From the NCBI GenBank assembly GCA_004352715.1, contig SCFE01000039.1, positions 280,311-344,310 on the forward strand: a DNA stretch of 64,000 nucleotides. The letters run 5' to 3'. Positions 23,395 to 34,992 of this stretch are shown one piece after another; position 1 is the stretch's first letter; each line of letters starts with the position of its first letter. A program made the position numbers and the translations under genes. The notes under the pieces were generated by a model. It saw nothing but the letters and a program-made list of their open reading frames with translations. It searched no databases and was not told where the DNA came from. This DNA comes from Hofstenia miamia. Lineage: Eukaryota > Xenacoelomorpha > Acoela.

Positions 23395-24425
23395 TGATTA
23401 AAAATATTGTAATCAAATCAATTAGAATTATTTAAGGTTTATTTGTATTATGCAACTAAGAAACAACATGTGTCAAAAAAGAGAGATTAGTATCAGTCGA
23501 TAAAAATACTTTTGACTAAACGAGGGGGCAAAGTCGCTTCCATTATTTTTTGCCGCCATCTTGGCAGAAGTTTAAATTTGAATCGACAGGTATTTTCTGG
23601 ATTTACTATAAATAGATTAAAAACCTTGTAAGAGTTTGATAAAGAATTTTACTTGGAATTCTTATTTTGTTCTACTTTAACGGTTTGGATATTTAATACA
23701 ATGTCGAGCTAATCGAGCGGTGTTTAGTAGTGGTCTGGATCCATCACAGAGAACGATTCTAGGGTCTCTGTGCCAGATCACGAAAGTGCACATAGGTTAG
23801 GTATAGGGGTTTTCTCTCGATTAGCCGACTAGCATTTCCTTACTACATGTATTAAAATAATTGATTGTCAACAAACGGTTGGATGACCGAAACTTAGGAA
23901 ATATATTAATACTATTTTAGATCCAAATTGATGACCCATAAATGACTGATAAAGTGACCGTACATGTACTAAATTATAAATGTAAGTTAGGAAGTTGTTC
24001 GAACAAGATATATTCAAACAAGCCAATATATTTGCGGTAATGTAATATTTAACGAACAACTAGTAACAAGTCAGGTTGCGAATACATGTAATATTTAACA
24101 AACAACTAGTAACAAGTCAGGTTGTGAATGGATAGAACACTTTCACCAAATATAGTTTAAGTTGAGTTGTGCTGTGCCTTGAGTATGCACTGAGCTAAAG
24201 TAGGGTATACATAAACTGTATCGATTGAGCTGAGAAGTGGCACTCAACCAATGGATGGAATGGTGAAACTGGATGTGGAGATCCGCTTTGGGCAGATGCC
24301 CATGAAGAGATCATTACAGAGATTACTGCATGGCTTCGTCACCTAAATAGTGAATGGTTAATTCCAGGTTACATAAGTTAATGGAAGCAACAAGTCAAGC
24401 AGTATGTAACAAGTAAATCCTTACC
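23395..24425 (+). repeat. Long terminal repeat (Ty3/Gypsy-like), copy 1, 3' end cut by gap
   Basis: Begins TGATTA (23395) after the purine-rich GATCGAAGAAAAGA; shares with the LTRs at 31706-32810 and 41454 the block TGCAACTAAGAAACAA, a CTATAAATAG TATA-like box and the order of several motifs. The last 70 bases or so are missing at the N run 24426-24433. Confidence 0.75.
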
Positions 24426-24433
24426 NNNNNNNN
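24426..24433. other. Assembly gap (8 N) between LTR copies
   Basis: Short N run placed between two nearly identical LTR sequences. Confidence 1.
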
Positions 24434-25355
24434 AATGACGTTTACATTATTTTTAGCCGCCATCTTGGCAGAAAGTTTAAATTTGAATCGACAGGTATTT
24501 TCTGGATTTACTATAAATAGATTAAAAACCTTGTAAGAGTTTGATAAAGAATTTTACTTGGAATTCTTATTTTGTTCTACTTTAACGGTTTGAATATTTA
24601 ATACAATGTCGAGCTAATCGAGCGGTGTTTAGTAGTGGTCTGGATCCATCACAGAGAACGATTCTAGGGTCTCTGTGCCAGATCACGAAAGTGCACATAA
24701 GTTAGGTATAGGGGTTTTCTCTCGATTAGCCGACTAGCATTTCCTTACTACATGTATTAAAATAATTGATTGTCAACAAACGGTTGGATGACCGAAACTT
24801 AGGAAATATATTAATACTGTTTTAGATCTAAATTGATGACCCATAAATGGCCGATAAAGTGACCGTACATGTACTAAATTATAAATGTAAGTTAGGAAGT
24901 TGTTCGAACAAGATATATTCAAACAAGCCAATATATTTGCGGTAATGTAATATTTAACGAACAACTAGTAACAAGTCAGGTTGCGAATAGATAGAACACT
25001 TTCACGAAATAGAGTTTAAGTCGAGTTGTGCCGTGCCTTGAGTACACACTGAACTAAAGTAGGGTACACATAAACTGTATCGATTGAGCTGAGAAGTGGC
25101 ACTCAACCAACGGATGGAATGATGAAACTGGATGTGGAGATCCGCTTTGGGCAGATGCCCATGAAGAGATCATTACAGAGATTACCGCATGGCTTAGTCA
25201 CCTAAATAGTGAATTGTTAATTCCAGGTTACATAAGTTAATGGAAGCAACAAGTCAAGCAGTATGTAACAAGTAAATCCTTACCCGCAATAACACGACTA
25301 ACGTTATATAGTAACAGTAGATAAACAGTGATAATGCCTGGTAGAGGATATTACA
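24434..25355 (+). repeat. Long terminal repeat, copy 2, 5' end missing
   Basis: Nearly identical to 23527-24425, continuing to its true end GGATATTACA at 25355, so that the LTR is bounded by TG...CA. The start (about the first 80-130 bases) is absent at the N join. Confidence 0.8.
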
Positions 25356-25510
25356 TGGCGACCGTGACAGCCAAGAACAGCAATTCTAAAGAAGAAACAT
25401 TCAGTGAAACTACTCGCATACAACAACAAAAGAAATTTTTCACGTGCTCTGTCGATGGGACTGAGCTCATCTCTCATGAAAACCTTGTATTCATTGAAAT
25501 TTTAAAGTAG
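25355..25510 (+). pseudogene. Start of a gag-like ORF after the LTR, truncated
   Basis: An ORF opening in the LTR end (YYMATVTAKNSNSKEETF) and closing at TAG 25508-25510 after about 52 codons. Position argues for the beginning of gag, but no capsid or zinc-knuckle motif is present, and internal element sequence stops before about 25690. Confidence 0.35.
25356..25372 (+). promoter_or_regulatory. Likely primer-binding site of the LTR element
   Basis: TGGCGACCGTGACAGCC begins immediately after the CA end of the LTR. A TGG start right at the LTR border is the normal position and form of a tRNA primer-binding site. The tRNA was not identified. Confidence 0.6.
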
Positions 25511-25689
25511 ATAATATAACCGCTTAGACGATTCGTTTCCTACATCAATAATTACAATAAAAAGTACTTTAACAGACAAGTTTATACCAATGTGAATTAC
25601 TTTACAAACCGATAATGTATCACAATGAATAAACCTTAACATATCCAATCAGTAATACATTTCTTATCATGCTTAAGTTGATCTACTAG

Positions 25690-26110
25690 AGAATTTCGAC
25701 CTCCGCATTCTCCAAAAGCAGTTATGCGACGTTTTTACTCACAATTGCTTTGCCTTGCATTAGTGGAAGAAACTATTGCAGATCATAATTCATTCATTAA
25801 TTTAGCATTGTTATTTTCAATGGCTTTGCAAATAATATGATTTTGATTTTGCTTAGTCACAACGAGTTCTTTGATTTCGTTAAGTTGCTTTTGGTAATTG
25901 CAAGAGAAGTAGAAACAGCTTGTTTTTAAAGAGTGTTCTCATTCTTTAAAATATAATTTTAAACAAATTGCATCAAGTGACTTATATTTCTCAGATTGAG
26001 TAAAATCGACACATTTTGTACAAAGCTTAAGAAAATGACGTTCATAATTTAAAATAGCATATATGCAAGCCTTTGATAATCCTATGCAAGTTTTGGAAAA
26101 GGAAATACAT
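25690..26110 (-). mobile_element. Possible LINE ORF1 fragment (PHD-finger-like end)
   Basis: In one - strand frame 26100-25950 reads GLSKACIYAILNYERHF then LCTKCVDFTQSEKY, resembling the last half of the PHD-type zinc finger seen in ORF1 of CR1/jockey-like LINEs, followed by a helical QLNEIKELVVTKQNQNH stretch. Stops interrupt it. Same orientation as the LINE ORF2 at 23394-19611, so both may be parts of one LINE split by the LTR element. Confidence 0.35.
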
Positions 26111-26279
26111 CATTACATAAAAAACACATAAAATGCGACTAAATTTCCAAGTAAATCAAAATTTCTTTTGAGAAGTAAAACTAAATTTAAAAAAATACTT
26201 TTAAAATCTCTAAAATGGCAATCTTTTACTTAAATCCTTCTCAACTAAAAAGTGTTTTTGCCCCACTTTTCCCCATGAG

Positions 26280-27000
26280 TACCCACTTTAGAAAAATCTT
26301 GCTCCATATATATATATATTCTAAATTGAAAACACATTGAACTTTTCTATTAGATTATATAATCATCATCAGCAAATAATTTGTGGCAAAAATATTTTTA
26401 CAATATACAAACAACATTAAAATTATAGAATGAAATCTAAAATCAATATGAATACTTTGTTGGATTAATTTGTTTATTTAATAACTTTGTTTTATCGATG
26501 CTGTTAATTTCAATAGCTTCTTTAATTTTTCTATACTTTGTTCTTGTAATGATTTTAAAATTTTCATTGTTGATATTATGAATGATGGTAAATGACCATT
26601 GATGTGCTCTTTGATTCGCGTATCAAAGTGGTGAATGGTTTCACTGATGTATGATTTCTTACAATCATCAAAAGTATATTTATAAACTAAAGATGAAGTC
26701 AATCCTTTTAATATTTGGGAATTAAATTCAGTGTTTTGAATGATTGAAATATTGTAATAATCTTTGTAAATTTCAAATTTGTATTAAATGATCGTATCTT
26801 ATTTTTCAATTGAATTGTATTCTTTTCAATAAATCGTAATTTCCAATATATTTCTTTCTTCATTAGATTTTTCATGATTAGTTGCTAATAAACATTGATC
26901 TACAATGTTTTTATAAGATGATGTGGATATCCATTATCACAAAAAATACCATATAATAGATCTAAAGAATTTGAAATTTTCAAATTTGATGATGATTATT
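26280..27000 (-). mobile_element. Penelope-like element remnant (GIY-YIG end)
   Basis: The - strand ORF 26702-26478 has SSLVYKYTFDDCKKSYISET, then FDTRIKEHINGHL: the Penelope endonuclease block, with SYIGET changed to SYISET. Upstream pieces in shifting frames (26990-26720) match the copy at 15.1 kb: CDNGYPHHLIKTL and IYWKLRFI. At the 3' end are a hammerhead-like core (26344-26372) and TA repeats (26305-26320). Confidence 0.8.
26344..26372 (-). ncRNA. Hammerhead-ribozyme-like motif (Penelope 3' end)
   Basis: On the - strand: CTGATGA, then a perfect hairpin GATTATATAATC, then TAATAGAAA. The CUGAUGA and GAAA boxes are intact, but five extra bases separate the stem from GAAA and no clear stem III/GUC follows. 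Confidence 0.5.
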
Positions 27001-27012
27001 AATATATATATA

Positions 27013-27223
27013 NNNNNNNNNNNNNNNNNNNNNNNNNNNNNNNNNNNNNNNNNNNNNNNNNNNNNNNNNNNNNNNNNNNNNNNNNNNNNNNNNNNNNNNN
27101 NNNNNNNNNNNNNNNNNNNNNNNNNNNNNNNNNNNNNNNNNNNNNNNNNNNNNNNNNNNNNNNNNNNNNNNNNNNNNNNNNNNNNNNNNNNNNNNNNNNN
27201 NNNNNNNNNNNNNNNNNNNNNNN
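27013..27223. other. Assembly gap (N) in a TA tract
   Basis: N run flanked on both sides by TA dinucleotides. Confidence 1.
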
Positions 27224-27711
27224 TATATATATATACTAGTGCTTTTACAAAATGAATAATGAAGCAAACAAAAATGCTTAAGGGTCATTTTGACCTACTG
27301 TTGCTTTTCTAGTGTTAATTAATTTAGGAGTTTCAAATCTCTCCAAGCTAATTGCACGAAAAATTGCAAAATAAAAACACACATGTATTTGTTGTATGTG
27401 TGTGCATATTACAGAGTTGTAACAAACCCATTCTTTAAATGGGCCAGAGCAAGTAAACAAGTTATTGCATAAATTGCAGCCACATGCTTGAAAATCTCTT
27501 CGAAATAATGACCTGCGGGGCAACATATTATTTGCCCAATTCTATTTCAAATTTCACTATCAGACGCAGTTCAATTCAATGCAAATTGTTTCCAGTTCCG
27601 TTGCTTCCGACACACATCTATTTCTGGTGGTAGCCTGAGATTAAATGTGTCGAAAGTAAGCAAATAGTTCATCATTTTCTAGATGAAGATATTTCAGTTT
27701 ATGAAACATAA

Positions 27712-28662
27712 TAACAGGTGATCAAAAAAATCCGTACTAATTGAAAATCATATCATATTAAGGCATATCACATTCTATCAAAAATTTAATTAAACAATGA
27801 AGTTAACCGAAAAGTGTATGAAATTCAAATGTGACATCAATACATTTTAATGGAAACAGTTCAAATCCATCATTGTGTGCCTTAGTGAGTCATTGCTTAA
27901 TATTTTTCATCATCTCGCAAACAAGCAGTATTTTATTCTTTGTTTTAGCTCATCATGAGTTTTAGCCTCCCATCCCGTGTCATAGACGATTTGTTTCAGT
28001 ATTCCCAAAAACTCTCTATATGCCTCACTTGAGGTGCATTTGGAAGGTTGGAGTCCTTAGTAACAAAGTTGATGCCAAATTCATCAAATGCATTTAAAGT
28101 GTCATGGGCATAATGGCTCGAAGCAAAATCAGGCCAAAGGATGTACGTAGTCACTCTCTGGATAAGCGTCTTTAATAAACGGCAAAAGGTATTGTTTAAT
28201 GCTTTCCAAATAAGTCTCCTTGGATATGCTGCTTAGATGGAAAGAAATAAGGTTTTGTAATGCCTTTTGGCACAATAGCATTCGATTGGGTTGAGTTAAG
28301 TTTTCACCTGGTTTCCATGATCCTTGAGCTTGTTCAGTGTATCCAACTGTCTCATATCTGTTTAACACACATAAATAGGGTGCTTTGCGAGACCTAGCTC
28401 TTTAAAAGAAAGAAGCACTTGATACTTAGACTGGTTTGGATGGCTGTTTTAATAATCAACAACTATGTACTGATTTTGTTGCTCATTGAGTTTTTGCAGC
28501 GTATTATCAATTATATGGCACGTGAAATGAATATTAATATTGGTTAAAGTTTTAGAAACATATCAAGTATTCATTGTTTAATTAATTTTTTCATGGACTA
28601 TATCATATGTTTTAATGCGATGTAATTTTCAATTAGTACGGATTTTTATTGATCACCCGTTA
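27712..28662 (-). mobile_element. Mariner-like transposon with full terminal inverted repeats, dead transposase
   Basis: The element is 27714-28660 (947 bp) between TA dinucleotides. Ends are ACAGGTGATCAA and, reverse-complemented, ACGGGTGATCAA, continuing as an inverted repeat of about 35 bp (ATCCGTACTAATTGAAAAT). The transposase is on the - strand: 28368-28129 gives QKALQNLISFHLSSISKE and FIKDAYPESDY; a frame change leads to WPDFASSHYAHD, then PNAPQVRHIESFW. From the D of WPD to the E of HIES there are 37 residues, so the last two acidic residues have DD37E-type spacing. Further frame breaks occur after that. No intact N-terminal DNA-binding region is left. Confidence 0.85.
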
Positions 28663-29199
28663 TAATGGGAATACAGTATAACATAATGTGATGCATCAGA
28701 ATACATAAAATGAATTTGAAAAATTGAAAAGTTGCTTCCAGTTCTGTCTTGATCCATCTCGTACCCAAAGATTCTTTCTCAAAGCTAACAAAGTTAGAGC
28801 TGGTTGTTTTGGGATTTCTGCATTTTGAAGTAAACCCTTTGGGGGCCACACATGCAGAACTGTTTTGATACTCCAATGCAACACCACAATGCTCAGATAC
28901 TGACTTCGAGTTCAAAATAAATTCTTCATATGATGATAAATATATATTTCAACAAAACCAATATTCTGCAAATAATTTTGAATACAACAACCATTATTAA
29001 AAGCGCAGATGAAATGTGCTTAAAAATAGCTTTAAGCTCTTATTTGTAGAGAATAGAAATACATAAAGCCATAGATACAAGCAAATCATAATTATGGCTG
29101 TATCACTGCAAGGTAGATTTAGCTGTTTGAAATGGTAATGATACTGAATACAGGAATTGAGAATTCCAACAAGAATCAAATATTAAACATATTGGTTGC

Positions 29200-31690
29200 T
29201 TAATGATAACCAATTAAATTAAAAAGTTGAACTCTAAGATGAGTATGATGAGGGGAAACGTTCACAGAAAAAGGAGGCCCAGAAGGGGGAGATACAGAAA
29301 AGGAAATACAACATGTCTTGGTTGGGCTAAAATCAAGATGGTTAACAGAAGACCAAATAGACAAAAGCTCAAGATCAGTGGTAATATTGGAGGCAAGAGA
29401 ACTACCAAAGTTGAAAATCACAGTGTCATCAATTTACAGTAGACAGGATGAGTTGAGGACAAATTGAGGGAGGTCGTTAATAGCAACAAGGAAGAAGAGA
29501 ACAGCAAACATGGAACCTTAAGGAGCACCACTAGAGACAAGAGCAGGGGAAGAAATAGACCAGTTGATTGGACAGGTAAGACTGAAAGAGTTTGGTGAAA
29601 TCTGCATCAAAGCCAAGTAAACTTAATTTGTCAAGAAGAATATAATGATGAAGCTGATCAAAAGCTTTAGAAATGTCAAGAAAGATAATGCAACCAGGAT
29701 CATTACGATCAGAGTGGAAATAGCAGTTTTCAATCAAAGTGAGCAAGTTAGTGATGGTAGAACGACCCAGAAGGTTACTATGCTGAGAAGCGGAGATGAG
29801 GTGACGAATTTTAGGGAACACATAACAAAAGACAAGATGCTCAAAGATGATTGACAGCTGAGAAAGAATAGGTATTTGATGATAAGAAGTGACTTGAGAG
29901 TAGGGAAGCTGATTGGATTTAACCAGTGGAGAGATCCAAGATGTTTCCAACAAGGCGGAAAATTCTTAGAGGAGCAAATGTAAGAGAAGAGATGCTTTAA
30001 ATAGATGGAAAGAGTTGAGGAAGTTTTGTGGATTACAAAGGATGGGATGCCATCAGGATAGCAAGGACAAGACAACTTGCAGGTCTTAAGCATGAGGGAA
30101 ATATCATGGGTGTTGAAGACAATGTCACATGGGTGAATCAGTGGGGAGGTGGCAGGAGGACCAGGACAGAGAGAGACAGGATCAGAAAAATTTGAGGAGA
30201 AATAGACATTGAAGAGATCAGCCTTCTCCAGATCTGATTAAGCAGAAAAAGGGTTCCAATTCAAGGTCAGGTTTGGAATGCAGGGAATGCAAGAAAGCAT
30301 AAGAGTCTTGAAGAGATCCATATGAGAAGCTGGACATCAGAGATATTTTGTTGAGTTCCATGAAGTTGATGACGTCTTCTGTAAGAGAAGAGTGTTTTGA
30401 AGAATCAGAAGAACTGTAATGGCATTTGAAAGATTCGAATTAATTCAAGGAGTGTACAGTAAGGAATGAGAAATAGAAAGGGAGAGAAATATGCTTTTTC
30501 TGATGATGAGGAACAAAGGGATGAAATAATTTGGTATACCAGTCATCAGCAATGAATGAGTCATTACAAATGGGAATGAAGAAGAGAGAGCAGCATTTAG
30601 AGATACAAAGTCATGGTTAGATTGAGCATATTGAGGAGTGGCAGGACAAACAGATGGGGTAATAGAATTGATAGCCAGGTTGAAGCAAACAAATGAGTGA
30701 TCAGACAGTTTAACCACAACAGGGACAATAGATGTGTCAAAAATATGATCAGGGTGAGAGCACAAAACTAAGTCAAGGAGGGAGGAGCAGGAAGTAGGAG
30801 AAAATACCAGTTGTTCAAGAGAGTAGGAAGCAAAAGATCCAGAACAGTAGATTCATAGGCGTCATTAGAGTCAAGTGTATTCCAACAAACAGGAAGGTTG
30901 AAGTCACCACAGATGAGGAGATGAGGAGGAGAGTGAAATCCAAGTTGATGAGAGAGAGTGATAGACTGATCATGAAAGTACTCAAGCATGGATGAAAAAT
31001 TAGCAGGGGGAATACAAAGGGACTGCTGGAAGGAGGGTTGTAAACACAGAGAAGAGAAACAATGTGATCACTGAGAACAACAACACAACAACAACAGAAA
31101 TAAAAGGAAAAAAATTCAAAGGGGAGGGGTGGATGTCAAAGTTAGGGTGATGTGACACAATCAGAACACCACCATGATGACCACTAGAATGATCTATATG
31201 GCATGATTTAATGAGACAAGACTGTGAGCAAAAAGAGAAACCAGAGTTGGGATTAAGAGTAAGATCCAAGCTGGGAGGTTCAGCTTGTCAATCACAACCA
31301 GAAGCATCACAACTGTTGGGACAAGGCCAAAAGATTTTCGCTCAGCATCAGAGAGATGGTAGTACTCAATCAAGAGGTCATCTGACTACGCTTCAGGATC
31401 CATGAGAGCAAGATGAGATTCTTGTTTACAGACAATATGGAAGGAGGTGAATAAAGAATCTGTTCATGGTGGAATGGGAAGGGCGTCATCAAATTGGAGA
31501 GGGGTGATCAGCAACATCAGAAGCAGAAACAGAATTAGCAAAATGGCTGATATGGATGTGAGCTTTACAAGGAGGCTGAGGAAGAGAATTAATGTAGAAT
31601 CATCACCCTGGCTGAGATGTGCATTTAAGAGAATATATTTAGTAACAAGGCCATGTAAAAACTATGTAATAAATAGAGCAGCTTCCTAGC
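29200..31690 (-). mobile_element. Second LINE (APE plus RT), decayed
   Basis: Reads leftward. APE part: 31269-31000 (HIDHSSGHHGGVLIVSHHP), 30989-30768 (LLICGDFNLPVCW), 30765-30445 (VVVKLSDHSFVCFNL), i.e. GDFN and SDH motifs. RT part: 29953-29531 with QHSNLLGRSTITNLLTLIEN and IIFLDISKAFDQLHHYILL (motif A intact); 29520-29430 reads SSGAP, stop, GSMFAVLFF then INDLP and IDDTVIF (YADD changed to IDD, plus stops); 29421-29200 continues LSIWSSVNHLDFSPTKTC. It is richer in C and in CT than the other LINE and clearly another family. C-terminal RT sequence beyond 29200 is missing. Confidence 0.85.
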
Positions 31691-31705
31691 CTACATATAA
31701 GATAA

Positions 31706-32810
31706 TGTAGCATCCACTACCAAGCTTTAACAGAGACTAAATTATTCTTTTAAATTATTGTTCCTCATTATATGTGGGTAGGGATGTACTGATGTTAACT
31801 TTGTTTTACTTCGACATAACATACACTGTCATTAACCTTTGTTTAACTTAAAGTAACTTGATACTGTTTAGGTATACCACTGTCACAGTTCTTCTCTGTC
31901 TTTTAGCTATGGCCTCTGGCTGACTCTGATCTCTGAATCAATCCACAGGTGCCTCCATCATTGATTGAGTAGTTCCAAGTCTCAGCTCACTGAAGTACTT
32001 ATGTGTTCCATATCCTAACTCAGTGCAGTTCTCAAAGCTGTTTGTAACTGACTTAAACTCAATTTGTAATGTGTAACTATAGCACTTTGCAACCTGGAAA
32101 CATCACTAGCTTCTTAATAAATATTACTTCAGCCATTACCAAAAACTATTGGCTTTAATTAATATAATTAGATAAAGTAAATAATCACTTGCAGCTTCTT
32201 ACCTTACATTTAAATAACAGTACATGCTCAGTCTATTTATCAGTCTATTTATAGGTCACCTAATTTGTCAATGTAATATAGATATAACCTACAGTAGGCT
32301 ATCCAGCCTTTTCTCTGATATCAATTATTTAATACATGTAAACAAGTGAATTGATTGTCAGCTAAATGGAGAAAAACTCCTATTCATACACCTAACTTAT
32401 ATGCAGGTTCATGGCTTGGATCAAGGACCCTCAAATCACTCCTGATGTGTGCCCAAGCCACTACTACTGCATTTACTGTTTAGCTTGACATTGATTAGTA
32501 ATAAGCAAACCAAGTTAAATCTAAAAATAAGATTTCCAAAGAATTTACTTCAACAGTTTCCAAATTGATTTCAGCCATATTTATACTCTAATTCAAAAAG
32601 TACCTGTCATTTGAAATTTGAATTTAATTCATCTGCCAAAATGGCTAAAAATACTGGAAGCAATTTCACCCTTTGTTTAGTCAAATTATTTGATGACAAG
32701 TACTAATTTGCTATTTTGTTTCTTAGTTGCATTTAGAAAAATAATGATGATAATTAAACTTAAATTGTTTCCAATTAATAAATCATAATTTGATCTTAAT
32801 ATTGACTAAT
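31706..32810 (-). repeat. 3' LTR of the Gypsy-like element (copy A)
   Basis: On the - strand it runs from about 32810, through TGCAACTAAGAAACAA (32731) and a TATAAATA box, to GGTAGTGGATGCTACA, ending CA at 31706. About 1.1 kb. Order of motifs matches the LTRs at 23395-25355. Confidence 0.75.
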
Positions 32811-34862
32811 TCTCTTCTTAGCAGCATTATTCTTTGGATTATGCTACATGCCCTCCGCAGCTTGCATTATTTTTAGTATGGCTCACTCTCCATGGACCAG
32901 TTAATCAGCTTTTTAATGATCATTTCCACTTGGGGATCACTCCAGCTCATAGTTGCGAATTCAGGTTGTTTAGTTACCTTAAGTACTGCCTCTTTTCTGT
33001 TGTTACAGTACTATGATAGCGTAAGAATTTTGCCTCTTTAATGTTTTCTGAGATTGGTGTAATTTCTCTGAGTTCATTCATTTTGGTGGTGTAAAACTCA
33101 TAAAACTTTCTGAATAGATGTATCCCTTTTATTGCTATCATTAGCGTCATTTGACAGTCAGCTCTGCTCATGTGTGCCATTTCCTCACATATTGTTATGT
33201 TTGGATAGAAAAAAAGTGAAGACTTTCCTGAGGCTTCTTGTACTTGCCACATCTTTGTAGAAGAAGCTTATGTTCTCCTTAACGTCTTCTTCTGTTATCA
33301 TTGTTGGATTGCTTTTATTTAGTCTCATCATTGTTACTATCTCTACGCATTTTGTGACATTGTAGAATCAGTATTTTTTATCCCACAAATCCAGCCAGAC
33401 TACATCATTTACTCCCGAAAATAACATTATCACCTTCATTGTTCATTTATCTATTTTGTTGTGTAGTTCTTTTAGTTGCTTGCTTATTGGTTTTCCTTGC
33501 AGGTATAGTTGATAAGGAGTTATCACTCCTTCAACATATACTCTCTCTTTATTATTATTGTTGAGCAATATCTCTTTTGTCTTTTTATAATCATCTCTTT
33601 CAACTATTGCCTTTGCTCCTTCTTTCATATTGACATAAGTCTTATATTTGTGTAGAAAAGTTTTCATGATCTTTACATTTTTGGGTATCCTCCATCTTGG
33701 GAGTACCATCGGGATAGAGACTGTCTGTCGTGGGGTACAGATAAGAATTTTTGTCTTAATTTGTCATTCTATCTCTTTGTAGTCATCTGACGTTGTTAGC
33801 ACTGTTGCCAGTCCAATCATGGCTGGGTAATTCATCTTGCTGTCTTTCAACGTCTCCCAAAAGATCTGTGTTAAACCTCTTCTGCTCATATTTACCTGAA
33901 TTTTCTCATTTATTTCTAGTTTTGATGTGATGCATTCTAGTCTACCACTAGCTGGTTATCCAGTTTTAACATTTCTTCTAATTCTGTTTTTGTGAATGCC
34001 TCTGTAAACATCAATTTCATTGATGCAACTGTTTGTTCTTCTTTCACATATTGATAGTTTCTGGAATGAATTTCCTCCTTTTCTTTGGTTATCTTTATTT
34101 CGACTAGGAATCTTTCATCCTCTGTATTGATCCATTCCATCATATGTTCTGGTGTGGAGGCTCCCCATTTCTCTATGTTTATTTTGTCAATCTGTTGTTG
34201 TGTTTTCGGAGATAGTATTAATTGCATTGACGTCAGTAGTTCTTCCGCCTCCAGAATCTCTTTTTGTGTTTTGGTTGTCATTTCACAGACTTTGACAGGT
34301 TCTGTTATTCCTCCCCTTCACATCATCTCTGCACTTTTTATAATTTTCACAAATGTACAGCAAGGGCTCTCTTTTTCATATCTTCTCATATCCTGTTCTA
34401 ATATTTGTTGTATGTTTCTCTTCTTCATCAATTCTGCAATTTCCTTGGTGTCTACGATTTTTCTTCTTATAATTTTCTTCGTCATTAGCCAAGGTTCTGT
34501 TTCGACCTGTCTTAGCTGCATTTCAGATGTAACACCCCACATGTACTTTCTCATGGGTTAATCACATACCGTTATTTCTTCTGGCGCAATCCCCATTATG
34601 TTTGCCATGTCTACTGTTGACATTCTTCCCATTGGGCTTCTATTGACTATTATCCTACTGATGAATTTTTCAATTTCTTGCATGGGCTTTTTGATTTTGT
34701 CGGAGGATGTCAGACTTTCCACGTGTCCTTTTAGTAGCCAATTCTTTGTCTGAGTGTTTAATGGTGACAATGCTATTTTGTACTTTTTTGCCTTTGTCAA
34801 TTTGTGTCGCCCCATTCTTGAAATGGTAGCTTTAATCCTTGTTCTTGTGTTGTAAATATTGC
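32811..34862 (-). pseudogene. Extra 3' ORF region of Gypsy-like element, copy A
   Basis: Reads leftward with these open pieces: 34890-34558 (ends ...EEITVCD), 34554-34318 (RKYMWGVTSEMQLRQVETEP), 34281-33937 (TQKEILEAEELLTSMQL...), about 33935-33700 in another frame (NYPAMIGLATVLTT), 33709-33443 (PRWRIPKNVKIMKTFLHKY), then 33420-33250 and 33252-32974 (RADCQMTLMIAIKGIHLF). Pieces are separated by single stops or frame changes, so one long helical protein was once encoded. No membrane span, signal peptide or known fold is recognised. It lies between integrase and 3' LTR, the position of env, but has no env character. Nearly identical to copy B. Confidence 0.6.
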
Positions 34863-34863
34863 N
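34863..34863. other. Single-N assembly join between copies A and B
   Basis: Copy A breaks off mid-ORF on the left of the N, and LTR sequence starts immediately on the right. Confidence 1.
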
Positions 34864-34974
34864 CCCCCTTTGTTTAGTCAAATTATTCAACTAATTTGTT
34901 TCTTAGTTGCATTTACAAAAATAATGATGATAAATAAACTTAAATCATAATTTGATCTTAATACTGACTAATCA
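34864..34974 (-). repeat. Start of 3' LTR of copy B (truncated at N)
   Basis: On the - strand starts TGATTAGTCAGTAT at 34974, contains TGCAACTAAGAAACAA ending near 34896, and is cut at the N at 34863. Confidence 0.7.
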
Positions 34975-34992
34975 TCTGATCTTCTCTTCTTT
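34975..34992 (-). promoter_or_regulatory. Polypurine tract of the LTR element
   Basis: On the - strand AAAGAAGAGAAGATCAGA directly precedes the TG start of the LTR, the normal place of the plus-strand primer. The same tract is found at 41437-41453 in the inverted copy. Confidence 0.65.

Noticed and set aside
34085-34561. Long + strand open frame rich in Ile/Ser/Phe (158 codons), repeated at 36204-36680
   Set aside because: Antisense shadow of the - strand ORF in copies A and B; hydrophobic look results from the complement of Lys/Glu-rich codons.
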